Source: Cyanidium caldarium (taxonomy: Eukaryota > Rhodophyta > Bangiophyceae > Cyanidiales > Cyanidiaceae). From it: DNA of 64,000 nt. The stretch is taken from assembly GCA_026184775.1 (NCBI GenBank), contig JANCYW010000003.1, positions 186,001 to 250,000 on the forward strand. The letters are read 5' to 3'. Positions 1 through 10,180 of the stretch are shown in pieces. Below the pieces are notes generated by a model that did not search any database, was not told where the DNA came from, and saw only the letters and a list, made by a program, of their open reading frames with translations. A program made the position numbers and the translations under genes. Within the stretch, counting starts at the first letter, position 1; every line of letters begins with the position of its first letter.

Positions 1-1983
1 GCCCGCCCCAGAGGTCCGGGCGTGGAGGCGCTGCCGGCGGACGTGTTGGTGGAGGTGGCGCGGCACCTGCACCCCGACGACGTGGAGTCGCTGCTGCGGG
101 CGGTGAACGTGAAAGACGCAGTGTGGTATGATGGGCGGGAAGATGAGCTGTACTGGAGACTGTGTGAGAGACGGTTGCGACGAGCGCTGATTTCGGAAGT
201 GCCGCCCTCCTCCAGAGATCCTGTGGGCGAGCGTACAGCGGGCGGGGAGGCGTCGCACCCCTCACTTGCCCTCATTTCGCACCCCCGCGTCCGTCGTTGG
301 CGGTGGCGGGACGTGCTCCGGGTCTATTATATGTTCCATCGGTGGTTGCTGGGGGTGAATCTGTGGGCACCGTGGGCGGGCACTGTGCGGCGTACCGCCG
401 ACGCGGCAGAGTCGTCGTGGTCGGCGGCATCGGCGTCTGCCTGCTCCGTATGGCTGCACACCACCGCGCCGGCGGGTGCCATCGGCCGTCCGCGTGCGCG
501 CGTCTGTCTGCAACGCTTTCAGCAACGGTCGTTGGCGGCGTTGGGCGACGGTGCCCTGGGCGCATTTGTCGTGCGCGGTCGACAACAGCACGACGAAGAG
601 GCGTTGGTGGTCAGCGCCCGGCGCATCGCAATATTCGAAGCGCAGTGCACCTGTGCCGCCCTCGGCAACGCTGTCGACGACAGCGCCAACGGTGATACGC
701 CCTCCGTGCTGCCGCCGGCGATGCAGTTGTGCTCGGAGCGCAGCGCGTTGCTGGTGGCCGGGCTGGCGACGGCGGCGGCCGTGGACGATCGTCGCGAGCA
801 ACTAGTGGTGGCGCGCGACGGCTGCATCGTGGAGTTGCGGTGCTGGCCGTCCTGGAACGTCATTGCCGATTTCCGGGTGCCATCGCGCGTCTCCAACCGC
901 GACGTCATCGTCAGCGTGGATGTGGAGGGCGATCGTGTCGCCGCTGGCACCACCGACGGCCGTCTGCTGCTGTATGATGCAGCCGACGTAGCGCATCCCG
1001 ATCGTCTCGCCGGTGCGCATCGCCGCCACTGTCGTCCTGAGTGTATAGAACAGCACGGTATCGTCCCGGTGCGTTTTGTGCGCCTCTGCCGCTCGCACGA
1101 GGACGCCCGCCGACCGGATGTGGTGGTCAGCGCTAGCGCCCGCCAGATGCGGGTGTTCCACATCGAGCTCGGCGGTTTCGTCTTCCAGCGCGAATTCGAA
1201 TACGACGTGGTGGCGCTGCAGGCGGCGCGTCGTCGCAGCTGCGTGTACATTGCCTCGGGCGGCACCATCGACATCATCGAGCTGCCGCTGTTGCAGTATG
1301 CGGCGACGCTCGGGCGGCCGTCGATCCTCAGCGACGTCGCCCAACTCACCTGCATGGCGGTGGATGGTGTGGGCAACGTGGCTGGCGGTTGGAGCAGCGG
1401 CGATGTGACCTTCTGGCCGGCGGTCGGCAAGTTGACTGGTGTGGCGCTGGCCAGCATACGCGGTGACGGGGGAGGAGAGAGGCAAGGGAGCCGGACCATC
1501 GCGAGCGTCGGGAGGCCGCCCGGGGCGGAGGAGGTGGCCGACGAGCACGATATCCTGCGCGCGCCCATCGCCAGCGTGTATGTGGAGCGGGATCGAGTGG
1601 CGACGGTGTCGGCCGACGGACTGCTGGATGTGTTTGCCACGACGTCCACACAACGCCGAACTGGGCACGTCTCTGGCGCCGACGCGGTGGTGCGGGCGTG
1701 GCAGTATCGACGCACCGCCCGCATCGCTCTCGGCGCGCTGAGCGGCACGGTGAAGCATCTGGCGATGGGTGAATGCATGATCGTGGGCGGCCTGTGCGGA
1801 CGTGTGGCCGCCACGCAACCGCTGCCACTGGTGTTGTTGCGCATCATGCCACAGCCGGGAGCGGAAGCGGAGCGGGAAGCGGCCGATGATTGTCCGCTGC
1901 ACAGTGTCATGCAGGGCGTGCACTGGTGGCCGGCGCGCGAGTTTCTCCACGCCGCCGAGACCATGCATGCGTCGGTGACTTGA
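1..1983 (+). CDS. F-box protein with degenerate beta-propeller (5' end outside window)
   Basis: The frame is open at the left edge, so the true start lies upstream; about 660 residues are visible, ending at TGA. Just inside the edge the protein reads EALPADVLVEVARHLHPDD followed by LLRAV and YWRLCERR, which is an F-box pattern. F-boxes bind SKP1 in SCF ubiquitin ligases. The rest resembles a weak WD40-type propeller, with blade-like pieces such as GTTDGRLLLYD, GGWSSGDVTFW and VSADGLLDVF. F-box plus propeller is the FBXW layout, in which the propeller would pick the substrate. I do not recognise a specific orthologue. It converges on the GrpE gene. The F-box call is fairly good; the substrate role is inference. 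Confidence 0.7.
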   Translation, partial: ARPRGPGVEALPADVLVEVARHLHPDDVESLLRAVNVKDAVWYDGREDELYWRLCERRLRRALISEVPPSSRDPVGERTAGGEASHPSLALISHPRVRRWRWRDVLRVYYMFHRWLLGVNLWAPWAGTVRRTADAAESSWSAASASACSVWLHTTAPAGAIGRPRARVCLQRFQQRSLAALGDGALGAFVVRGRQQHDEEALVVSARRIAIFEAQCTCAALGNAVDDSANGDTPSVLPPAMQLCSERSALLVAGLATAAAVDDRREQLVVARDGCIVELRCWPSWNVIADFRVPSRVSNRDVIVSVDVEGDRVAAGTTDGRLLLYDAADVAHPDRLAGAHRRHCRPECIEQHGIVPVRFVRLCRSHEDARRPDVVVSASARQMRVFHIELGGFVFQREFEYDVVALQAARRRSCVYIASGGTIDIIELPLLQYAATLGRPSILSDVAQLTCMAVDGVGNVAGGWSSGDVTFWPAVGKLTGVALASIRGDGGGERQGSRTIASVGRPPGAEEVADEHDILRAPIASVYVERDRVATVSADGLLDVFATTSTQRRTGHVSGADAVVRAWQYRRTARIALGALSGTVKHLAMGECMIVGGLCGRVAATQPLPLVLLRIMPQPGAEAEREAADDCPLHSVMQGVHWWPAREFLHAAETMHASVT

Positions 1984-2226
1984 TGGAGGGCAAGTCGGGA
2001 TGTCGAGAATGATGATACCTGCACGGGACGTTGCAGCGAAGCCACCGGCTGTCAACCGGGATGCATAACCGGAACGTCGGTTATCGCCAGGGCAATGGAG
2101 GGTCCGGTGTGCATCCGTCCTCAACATGCTCATCGTGTTCGGGGAGTGCCCGACTCGCTTCCATCCCCATTCCTCTACATCAACCACTTACCATCATCAT
2201 CATCATCATCATCTGCAACGATTCCT
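1984..2226. other. Convergent 3' spacer with CAT repeat
   Basis: This short spacer lies between the stops of the F-box gene and GrpE. It holds seven perfect CAT copies at 2192-2212 and no gene that I can see. Confidence 0.6.
2192..2212 (+). repeat. (CAT)7 microsatellite
   Basis: Seven perfect tandem copies of CAT sit in the convergent spacer, just before the GrpE stop codon. They are non-coding and probably polymorphic. Confidence 0.9.
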
Positions 2227-3159
2227 TTACGCATTCGATGGCGTCGGCGGGTTCTTCACCACACCCACCTCTGCCGGCCGCAGCACCCGGTCGTGAATCT
2301 TGTAGCCGCTTTTCATGACGTGCAAGATGGTGCCTTCAGGCAATGACGTGTCGCCGTCGCTGCCCTCACCACCTCCTTTCGGTGACGGCGCCTCGAACAG
2401 TGCCTGATGCACCTCGGGGTCGAACGGATCACCCACACGGCCGTACTGCACAATCTGAAACTTGCGGAACACGTTCTGCATCTCGCGTTCGGTGGCCGCC
2501 ACGCCCTCCACCAGCGCCGCCAACAACGAGGGACAGTCGGCCGCCTGGTGGCCGCTCGGCGCCGTCTTCGTCGCGTCGGAGAGACTCTCTCGCGGCACCG
2601 CCCCGAGCGCCCGCGATAAATTGTCGGCCACATCCAGCATCTCGCGTGCAAACGACGCGACGCCGTAGCGCCGGGCGGTGTCCACATCACGCCGCGCGAT
2701 GGTGCGCACGTTCTCCATCTCCGCCAACAACCGCAAACTCCGCTCTTTCCACTGTTTCATCTCTTCTTCGCGCTCCGCCAACAGCTGCTCCCACGGCGCC
2801 CCGTCACCGCCCGCACTCGCCGAATCGCCCGCCTCTGCCCCCGGTGCAGCACGGGAGGCGCCACTTGGTGCAGCCGTCGTCTCTCCCTCCGGTGTCGCTG
2901 CCGCCCCCGCTGCTTTCTGGCCGTCCATCTCGATGCGACTCTCATTGGACACGCCGCCGCCGCCGCCGCCCCCTTTCACGTTCGTGTCCGACGGCGCCTC
3001 GTGCCCGGCTTCACTGGCCCGTCTCGCGGCGGCGGCGGCGTCCGAATTCGACCCACTCCATCCGCGCCATCCCGTACACCGCTTTCGCCACACCTGCATC
3101 AATCCCGCTTTCATTCGGTATCCCTCTGGACGTTGCCGCCACCCCACCGACCGTAGCAT
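2227..3159 (-). CDS. MGE1: Mitochondrial GrpE nucleotide-exchange factor
   Basis: GrpE is the nucleotide exchange factor for Hsp70 (DnaK/Ssc1); in mitochondria it serves protein import and folding. The protein is about 310 residues. The start at MLRSVGWRQRPEGYRM gives an arginine-rich presequence, then a low-complexity Ala/Gly linker to about residue 125. A long helical segment (LAEREEEMKQWKERSLRLLA, then MENVRTIARRDVDTARRYG) precedes the beta domain. The C-terminal signature GTILHVMKSGYKIHDRVLRP followed by AEVGVVKNP is diagnostic of GrpE. The frame stays open upstream of 3159 but has no ATG. A plastid destination cannot be excluded, but the leader looks mitochondrial. Confidence 0.93.
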   Translation of the reverse strand: MLRSVGWRQRPEGYRMKAGLMQVWRKRCTGWRGWSGSNSDAAAAARRASEAGHEAPSDTNVKGGGGGGGVSNESRIEMDGQKAAGAAATPEGETTAAPSGASRAAPGAEAGDSASAGGDGAPWEQLLAEREEEMKQWKERSLRLLAEMENVRTIARRDVDTARRYGVASFAREMLDVADNLSRALGAVPRESLSDATKTAPSGHQAADCPSLLAALVEGVAATEREMQNVFRKFQIVQYGRVGDPFDPEVHQALFEAPSPKGGGEGSDGDTSLPEGTILHVMKSGYKIHDRVLRPAEVGVVKNPPTPSNA

Positions 3160-3410
3160 GTTGGCCGAGGCGCAGAGGCGTTCCCCCAGCACGTCGTCCA
3201 GCGATAGCGTGCCGGTGCGGGTGTGGGGAGAGATCGTCGTCGAAGGCGGCGCGCGCAGGCGAGGATCGCACCCTCACACCGACATGGACGCGGTGGAGAG
3301 GGTCCGTCGGGCGTGCGGACCAGTCGGTCCATGAGGGGGTGCTTGTGAAGAGACGCGACGAAAGAAATTGAAGCGTCACTGGCGAAAGCGCTCAACCATA
3401 ATACCCATCC

Positions 3411-4877
3411 ATGGTGGGTGCTCAGGGTGAATTACCCGATGCTTCAGCGTCAACCTGTGCCTCTATGGCTCCATCCATTCACCTGCCGGTTCGGGCGGCG
3501 GCGGAGCGTGGCCCGCTGCGCTCGGCGCTCGAAGCGCCCGCTCTGCCACCGCATCTGGACAGCGGTGGCGTGAACGCACCGGATGAGCAGTCGCTCGCCA
3601 AACGGTTGGCGGCGTTGGCTGGGCGCGAGGACGCGACCGCCGCACGAGTTTTCTACCAGAGTCGCCTCGCGGTGGTGCATATCACGTCGGCAGCGAGCGA
3701 CAGCGCGTGGTTGTCGTGGCGACGGGGCGTGGTCGGGCGTCGGAATGAAGGAGGTGCACCGGAATCCGGCTTGGGACCACGGGCAGAAGTACACGCTCCC
3801 TATCCGCACCCTCTCTTTTCTCTGTTGGAGGCGGAACGCGGCAGTCCGGACGAGTGGATGGTGCGTGGCTCGGGCACCGGTTTCGTGTTCGACCGCCACT
3901 GGCACATTGTGACCAACGCGCATGTGGTGGCGGGCGCATCCCACCACTGGGTGCGTTTTGGCACCGGTGAGCGGGTGGCGGCCACGGTGCTGGGTGTGGA
4001 CGATGAGCGCGATGTGGCGGTGTTGGCGCTGCGGGAAGACGCGGCGCCCGGTGCCCGCGCCGCGCAACGCACCCGCCTGCAACCATGCATCACGCCGCTA
4101 CCGCTGGGCCGTTCCGCCGAGGTGCTGGTGGGTCAGCGCGTGTTCGCCATCGGCCATCCGTTCTCGCTGGAGCACACCCTCACCAGCGGCATCGTGTCCG
4201 GGGTGGGGCGCGAGGTGCCTGCGCGCCACACCGGCGGGTTGCCCATGTTTGGCCTGCTGCAGACGGACGCGGCCCTCAACGCCGGCAACTCGGGCGGTCC
4301 GCTGTTGGACACGCACGGCCAGGTGGTGGGCGTCAACTGCGCCATCGCCAGTCCGAGCGGGGCGTTTGCGGGCATCGGTTTCGCCATACCCATCGACACC
4401 GTCCGCCGCATCGTGGAGGAGATCCTGCAACGTGGCCGCGTCACCCGACCGGGACTGGGAGTGACGTTTGCGCCCGCCGCCATAACCCGTCGGCTGGGCA
4501 TCGAGCGTGGCGTGCTGATCCTGCGGGTGCACCCGGGCGGGCCGGCCGAGCGTGCCGGTCTGCGCGGCACCGACAGCGGCACCAAGGCGGTGCCGTCCAC
4601 AGGCGGGGTGCTGTTCGGCGACGTGATCGTGTCCATGGACGCGACGGAGGTGAACGACTACATCGACGTGGTGCGGCAGTTGCAGGGCAAGGCGGTGGGC
4701 GATACGGTGACGCTGATGGTGATACGCGGCACCGAGCTGACGCAGTGGTTACGGGCGCGCGCCGAGGAAGAGGCGGCATCGAGCGAATCGTCGAGTCCAC
4801 CACCGGCGCCGGTGTCGGTCTCGGTGGTGTTGGACGATATACCGCGGCGGCCGCCGGCCGTCAAGGCCAAGTTGTGA
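3411..4877 (+). CDS. DEG: Deg/HtrA-type serine protease with PDZ domain
   Basis: This is a trypsin-fold, ATP-independent protease of the DegP/HtrA family, 488 residues. The catalytic triad is intact: His171 in TNAHVV, Asp201 in DDERDVAVL and Ser294 in NAGNSGGPLLD. One PDZ domain follows from about residue 346 to 450 (ERGVLILRVHPGGPAERAGL, then GDVIVSMDATEVNDYIDVV), a layout shared by plant Deg1 and bacterial HhoA. Residues 1-75 form a long leader before the protease domain, and an organellar targeting peptide is likely. The trypsin-like domain carries an insertion around 100-130. Plastid lumen (Deg1-like) and mitochondrion are both possible; the sequence does not decide. Confidence 0.92.
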   Translation: MVGAQGELPDASASTCASMAPSIHLPVRAAAERGPLRSALEAPALPPHLDSGGVNAPDEQSLAKRLAALAGREDATAARVFYQSRLAVVHITSAASDSAWLSWRRGVVGRRNEGGAPESGLGPRAEVHAPYPHPLFSLLEAERGSPDEWMVRGSGTGFVFDRHWHIVTNAHVVAGASHHWVRFGTGERVAATVLGVDDERDVAVLALREDAAPGARAAQRTRLQPCITPLPLGRSAEVLVGQRVFAIGHPFSLEHTLTSGIVSGVGREVPARHTGGLPMFGLLQTDAALNAGNSGGPLLDTHGQVVGVNCAIASPSGAFAGIGFAIPIDTVRRIVEEILQRGRVTRPGLGVTFAPAAITRRLGIERGVLILRVHPGGPAERAGLRGTDSGTKAVPSTGGVLFGDVIVSMDATEVNDYIDVVRQLQGKAVGDTVTLMVIRGTELTQWLRARAEEEAASSESSSPPPAPVSVSVVLDDIPRRPPAVKAKL

Positions 4878-5083
4878 GCGACGCGGTGCCTGCGTAGATC
4901 GGGAGCGGTTATCGGATGGTCGATTTTGGCTGGCATGGAAGAGGCATGAGCTCGGCTGGAGGAGAATGGATCACGATCGACGCCGCAGTGGATGCGTGGT
5001 GAGAGAGACAGAGAGACCGCGCGTCGTCGGCACGTTTCCACATGCCTCTACGCATTCGTTCGTTACCTTTTCGGCTCTTCGCG
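4878..5083. other. Convergent 3' spacer
   Basis: This spacer separates the stops of the Deg protease and CYC8 genes. It contains no recognisable gene. An ACAGAGA hexamer-like string near 5008 lacks any U6 snRNA context. Confidence 0.5.
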
Positions 5084-5858
5084 CTACGGCAGCTGCGGTT
5101 CGTCGACGGTCTCCTCGGAGTCGGTGGAGTCGTTGGCCAGATCGTTGGTGCGCGAGCTGCGTGCCGACGACGCCGACGAGCCGGCTGCCGGTGGTGGTGG
5201 TAGCGGCGCTGCGGACTGGCCTGCCGGGGCTGGAGCGGCAGCAACTGCGCCGGCCGTTCGTGCCGCCCGCATTTCCATGCCGCCGCTCGCGGGTCGCAGT
5301 CGCACCACCGCCGCGTTCGACGACGGGCGCACAGGCTCGGCATGGCGATCGGGCAGCATGCCCGTCAGGCTGGCGCGATTCAGCAGCGCTTGCGGCTGCG
5401 TCCCGGGTCGGGCGCCGCCATGGGCACCGGTGGCGTCGGAAACGGCCGCTGCGGCTGCGGCCGCTGCGGCGCCAGAAGCCACACTGCGCGGCACGTTGCT
5501 CGGCATCGACGACGCCTCGTGCACTGACTCGCGAAAGTCGCGCGTCGTGGCGGCTAGCGGCGTGTTGGGCGCCAGCACGTCGGCGTTGGGCAGGCGATAA
5601 CTCGTCGGTGCCGTGGCTGTCGGCGATCCGCGCGGCAGCATCAGCTGGGGCGGTTCCAGCGGCGGCGACGGCTGGCCATTCATCGGCCGCTGGGACATCG
5701 TCGGCGCCTCTTGCGACGTGTGCGCGCTCTCCATCGGCAGCGGCACGTCGGCAAATGCGCGCGGGCGTCGCACCTCGTTGCGCAGGCCGGATGGCACGGT
5801 GGTGCCTGCCGATGTTGCCGCGGGCGGTCGTTGCATTGGCGGCGCCTCCCGGGCATCT

Positions 5859-5896
<38 letters not shown>

Positions 5897-7855
5897 TCGA
5901 GCGCCAGCCGCGCTGCTGGCACCCGACAAGCGCGCCATGATGGTCATATAGCGCTCCCGATAATTGGCGTGATCCGGCGAAATGCTCAGCGCGCGCTGAT
6001 AGGCGTCGCGCGCATCGGCCAATTGTCCGTGCGTCTCGTACAGCACGCCCAAATCGTACCACGCCTCGCACAGCGCCGGATTCAGGCGGATGGCCTGTAA
6101 ATACGCATCGGCAGCGTCGGCGAACTGGCCCATGTGAAAGTAGAGCACCCCGATGGAGCACCAGTAGTTGGCGTGGTTGGGATCGCGTAGCATCGCCTGG
6201 CGATAGGCGTCACACGCATCCACGTGCCGATCGGCAATGATCAGAGCGCGGCCCAGCAAGTACCAACTGTGCGCGTTGGTCGGATCCAGCTGCACACAGC
6301 GACGCATGTGGTCCACTGCGAGCACGGCCTCCTCCAGCAGGATCAACACCCAGGAGAATTGCTGAATGGCCTCCACGTCGGCCGGGTCGGCGACGAGCGC
6401 GTTCTCCAGTGCCTTGCGGGCCTCGTTCACGTTGGAGCACGACAAGTAGATATGGCCGATTTCGCACCAGGTGCGTGCATCCGATATGGCGGACAGCTTG
6501 TCGTCCAGCACCAAGTCCAAACCGTTCAGTTTGGCGACCAGGACGCGCTGCTGCTCGTATTGCACGTACTGCGTGTGTGTCAGGGTGGTTGAACGGAGGG
6601 ACGCCTCGCGCGCAGCGTTGAATGCGGGCGCGCTCGGCACTGCGCGTTGTGGCGCTTCGTGGGCGGCCGGATCGGCAAACGAGGTATGTTGCGACCAGCC
6701 GTCGGCACCGCCGCCACCAGTGGAATACGGCGCGCCCGCTGCTGCCGTCGCCGCCGACCGGCCCGGTCCGTAGGTGGCCGTGGTCGCTGTCGTGCTCGCT
6801 GCCGCGCCAGCGGCCACCGGCCGGGCGCACGGCTCCGCGCCCAGCATTTGTCGCGCGTACGCCTGACGCTCTTCGGCCCGAAACTGCAAAGCCTGGCTGT
6901 ACAGCATGAGCGAAGATTCGTAGTCGCCTTGCAAAGCCCGCAACCGGGCAATGTGGTAAAAGATGACGTCGCGGAATTCGTAATCGATTGGCTGCACCCG
7001 CTGCGCCGCCCGAAACGCCTCCGCCGCCTCGCCCAGTTGGCGATAGGTCTGGTACAACAGACCGATGGCCACCCACAGTATGGGGTCGTTGGATATCTCC
7101 GGGTTGCATTCCAGGCAGTTTTGATACAGCGCAAACGCTTTGGATACATGATTCATGCGTGCCTGCAGTTGCCCCAGTGCCATCCAACAGAATACGTTGC
7201 TGCGATCGATCTCCAGCGCCGCATGAAAGTCGCGCATGGCGTCCTTGTGCTGGCCGCAGCGCATCAGCAGCAGGCCGTCGCGCACCATGGCGTTCAGAAT
7301 CAGGCGATCGCTCAGCAGGGACTCGCCGCGCTTGGAGGTGGCGATGCGGGCGTAGATGGCCCGCGCTCGCGACACGTCTCCGAGTGACTCGTACAGGAGC
7401 GCGTTCTCGAACAGCGCCTCCACGGCGCCGCCGCTCATCGTGAACGTCGGCGGCGGAGACAGCCGTGGCAAACAAGGTGGCGAGGTCGCCTGTTTGGCGG
7501 CAGCAACAGGTGAGGGAGACGTGGGTGCCGCGGAAGCGTTCTGCTCGCCACCTCCGCGAGTCGCTGGTGGCTTGGCCGCACCGAGAACTTTTTCCGGAGC
7601 GGCCGCTCCCGCCATGTCACTCAGAGCGCGCAGCGATTCCGCCGCCGCCCGCTCCATCGGCACCAGCTGTGGCACCGCACCCGTCGGGGCCGCATCCCCC
7701 GCGGTCGCCTGACCCGTGTCCACCTTCGCCGCTGTGGCCTCTTCACCGGCCGCCCCGGCCGCACTTCCCTCCGCCTCCCCGCCACGCTGGTGGCCCCCGT
7801 TGGCGTCGGTGGGTGCTAGCTCTGGTGACGTCGCCTCAACGGCCGTGTCGCTCAT
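5084..7855 (-). CDS. CYC8: CYC8/SSN6-type TPR transcriptional corepressor
   Basis: CYC8 (SSN6) pairs with TUP1 as a global corepressor, its TPRs docking onto DNA-bound repressors. Two TPR blocks are visible in this 923-residue protein, at about 140-335 and 450-625. The second carries family hallmarks: YWCSIGVLYFHMGQFADAAD followed by AIRLNPALCEAWYDLGVLYE is almost the yeast SSN6/animal UTX TPR sequence. About 110 Ala/Thr/Gly-rich residues separate the blocks. A pure glycine run near residue 655 precedes a low-complexity tail ending in acidic residues. The first ATG gives MSDTAVEATS; upstream codons are open without ATG. UTX-type demethylase is excluded because no JmjC domain follows. A TUP1 partner is not in this window, although TBL1 at 14.8 kb is another corepressor. 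Confidence 0.92.
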
Positions 7856-8379
7856 TCCCGCCAATAAGTGACCAGCTCCCGCGGCTTTAATGACAAACAC
7901 TTGCCTTTGCGAATCACCTGGTCCGTGCTACTCACCTCAGAAGCGACCAATACTGTTCCTCGGCCCACCGCTGCACCACTGGCTTTTAACGTCCTTGCCC
8001 GAATCACCCCAGGTACTCTCCAACGAAGTTTCGGCCGGCTGCGGTGCACCGGGCGCGCCCGTTATTGCTGGCCGCGCATGCGGTACGCTGCGAGAGGCAC
8101 AAAATTCGCCGGCCTCGTGCGGTTGCAACAACGTGGGCGGGGCGTGTGCAGACACGCACGGTGGAGCGGCCGGGGTCGACGGGAGAATCTGTCCAAAAGT
8201 AGACAGCGACGACGCGAATGTCGCCCTCGCGATCGGGTCCAGAACGGGGATCAGCGAAGGGACTCGATAAGGGATTCTGGGCAGTCGCCCCCGATTGCCA
8301 CCGGCTTGTCGGGTCGCGCGCGCAGACAGAACTCTCGTCGCCGCGGTCTCCACACCCTGAGCGTGGAGAATGCCACGCG
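7856..8379. other. Divergent intergenic region CYC8/LCMT1
   Basis: This 524-bp stretch holds both divergent promoters. I see no RNA gene or conserved small protein. If LCMT1 used the upstream in-frame ATG at 8218, the spacer would shrink to 362 bp. Confidence 0.5.
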
Positions 8380-9534
8380 ATGCGCGGTGAGGGGGCAGTG
8401 GGCACCGGCGACGATGCGCTGTGGAGCAAATGGGAAGCGGCGCGATGGGGGTATGTGGAAGATGGGTTCGTCGAGGCGATGGCAGCGGGGGGAGGAGATG
8501 GAGGCGGGAGTCGAAAACGTTGTGGGGAGGAGCGGCGGCTCCGACCGGATGGACGGAAAAGTGGGGCAGATGTCTGGAGGAGGATACATCCCGACCCCAT
8601 TATGCATCGCGGCACGTACGCCCGCATCACCGCCATACGGCGATTGTGCGAGTGGTTCTTGTGGGGTGAGATAGACGCGGAGTTACATCCGCTAAACGTT
8701 GACGGGAGATGTCGACCACCGCGCCGGCGCATTGTCTCTTTCGGTGCAGGCCTGGACACGCTGCCGCTGGTACTGCTGACAGCGAATCGGCAGAGAAGTG
8801 AACGGCGGGAAGGCGCAGCGCAAGTGGAATTCATCGAGTTGGATGTGGCCGAGGTGGTCGCCGACAAGGCGCGGCGCATCGTTTCCAACGCCATGCTAGG
8901 AGACGCTATCCAGTGCGATACCGCGAACGGTGATGAACCGTCGTCACCGTCATCGATAGCGCTGTCGACGGACGGCTACAAGCTGATCGCCGCGGACTTG
9001 CGAGATACGTCATCGTTGCGCGACGCCATGGCGGCCGCCGGCGTAGGAGGCGACGCGCGTGATCAGGACGTGCCCACCCTCTTTCTGCTGGAATGCGTGC
9101 TGGTGTACTTGACGCCGGAAGTGTGCGAGCAGCTGCTGCGTTTTCTCGCCAGCCTCGGTCTGCGCCGCGTCGCTTACGTCCGTTACGACCCGTTGGGCTT
9201 GCGGGATGCGTTCGGCTCGCAAATGGTGCGCAACTTGGAGGAGCGCGGCTTGCCGTTGCGCGGTCTCTCGGCAGCGCCTTCCGTGGAGCACCTGGTGCAG
9301 CAGGCGCAACAAGTGGTGCGAGCCGCATCGGTTTCCGCAACGGTCCACGCCACCGGGCTTGATATGTGGGAGGTGTATCACGCACTGATGCAGGACACCG
9401 CCGAACGCAAGCGTGTGGAGTCGCTGGAGTGGTTGGATGAGATTGAACAGTTTGCCCTACTGATGCGGCACTATGCGCTGGTGTGGGCCACCGGCGAGGG
9501 CGTGCCGCGGCTCTTCCTCACGCCGGTGCGATAG
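8380..9534 (+). CDS. LCMT1: Leucine carboxyl methyltransferase 1 (PP2A methyltransferase)
   Basis: LCMT1 methylates the C-terminal leucine of the PP2A catalytic subunit and so controls assembly of PP2A holoenzymes. The 384-residue protein matches the family in order: GTGDDALWSKWEAARWGYV at the N-terminus, a RGTYARITAIRRLCEWFL region, the SAM-binding motif IVSFGAGLDTLPLVLL, then LIAADLRDTSSL, LFLLECVLVYLTPE and VESLEWLDEIEQFALLMRHY. The last blocks are highly specific to LCMT/PPM1. I place the start at 8380 because family similarity begins there; an in-frame ATG at 8218 would add 54 residues that resemble nothing. Acidic and serine-rich insertions make it slightly longer than the human enzyme. 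Confidence 0.92.
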   Translation: MRGEGAVGTGDDALWSKWEAARWGYVEDGFVEAMAAGGGDGGGSRKRCGEERRLRPDGRKSGADVWRRIHPDPIMHRGTYARITAIRRLCEWFLWGEIDAELHPLNVDGRCRPPRRRIVSFGAGLDTLPLVLLTANRQRSERREGAAQVEFIELDVAEVVADKARRIVSNAMLGDAIQCDTANGDEPSSPSSIALSTDGYKLIAADLRDTSSLRDAMAAAGVGGDARDQDVPTLFLLECVLVYLTPEVCEQLLRFLASLGLRRVAYVRYDPLGLRDAFGSQMVRNLEERGLPLRGLSAAPSVEHLVQQAQQVVRAASVSATVHATGLDMWEVYHALMQDTAERKRVESLEWLDEIEQFALLMRHYALVWATGEGVPRLFLTPVR

Positions 9535-10180
9535 TAGCGGGGCTCACGCATCGAGGCGGGCTCCCATGACGAATGCGAAGGGCATGTTTGCCAGGGCGAC
9601 GAGTCGCGCGGCCACGCCAACCTCCCCAGAGGAGAAGCGGCGCAGCACGGGCTCACGCAGGCGACGAGGGCGACGCCAGAGCCCGCGACTGCTTTCCCCG
9701 GCACGCGTTGATCTCTGCCTAATATACGCGATATTCGTCGCCCGTCATTTTCAATACGTGGCGGGCGACGCAGTACCTCGCGGGCAGTTCTGCGAGTATA
9801 GGTGTGAGATTAGGATAAGTTACTCCACGTGAGGCCTCGTGACCGGCGATCGGCAGCTGATAAACGCACAGCGACACTTGCGTTGTTGCGCCCTCCGCAA
9901 ATCTCTGGGCGAACGTTTGCCTCGCCGTCCCAGCGCACCTCGACCTGCTCCAGAAAACGACGTCCGCTACACACAGAGATTTTGCCAGCACACAGTCGTT
10001 GCGCACCTTCAGCGTTCATTCCGTCCTGATCACTTCACTTCATGCCCCCTTCCGCCTGCTCGGCCCTCTTTCCCCAACTCGTCCTCGAACGACTCCCCGC
10101 CGACCGGCTCGTTCGCCGGATCGATCGGTTGCCCGCTGGGGAGTGTCGCGGAGTGACCAGGTGAGTCACCTGCAAAGATC
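9535..10180. other. Tandem spacer LCMT1/XPC with inverted repeats
   Basis: This 646-bp stretch has no clear gene. It contains a 9-bp perfect inverted repeat (9736-9744 with 9762-9770) and, seven bases on, a 5-bp stem at 9777-9781/9792-9796. The bases between and around are comparatively AT-rich. On the minus strand a 95-residue open frame ends near 9719, and a pyrimidine-rich stretch ending in CAG resembles a 3' splice site. I recognise no product, so a structured RNA, a small spliced gene or plain promoter DNA all remain possible. Confidence 0.35.

Noticed and set aside
519-2187. Two long minus-strand open frames opposite the F-box gene
   Set aside because: They are antisense shadows. GC-rich codons on one strand leave few stops on the other; the translations are Arg/Ser/Pro-rich without any motif.
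5008-5014. ACAGAGA as part of a U6 snRNA
   Set aside because: The heptamer lies in a GA-rich patch, and none of the flanking U6 core sequence is present.
4971-7475. Long alternative minus-strand frames inside the CYC8 gene
   Set aside because: They overlap a frame with clear TPRs and give His/Arg-rich nonsense.
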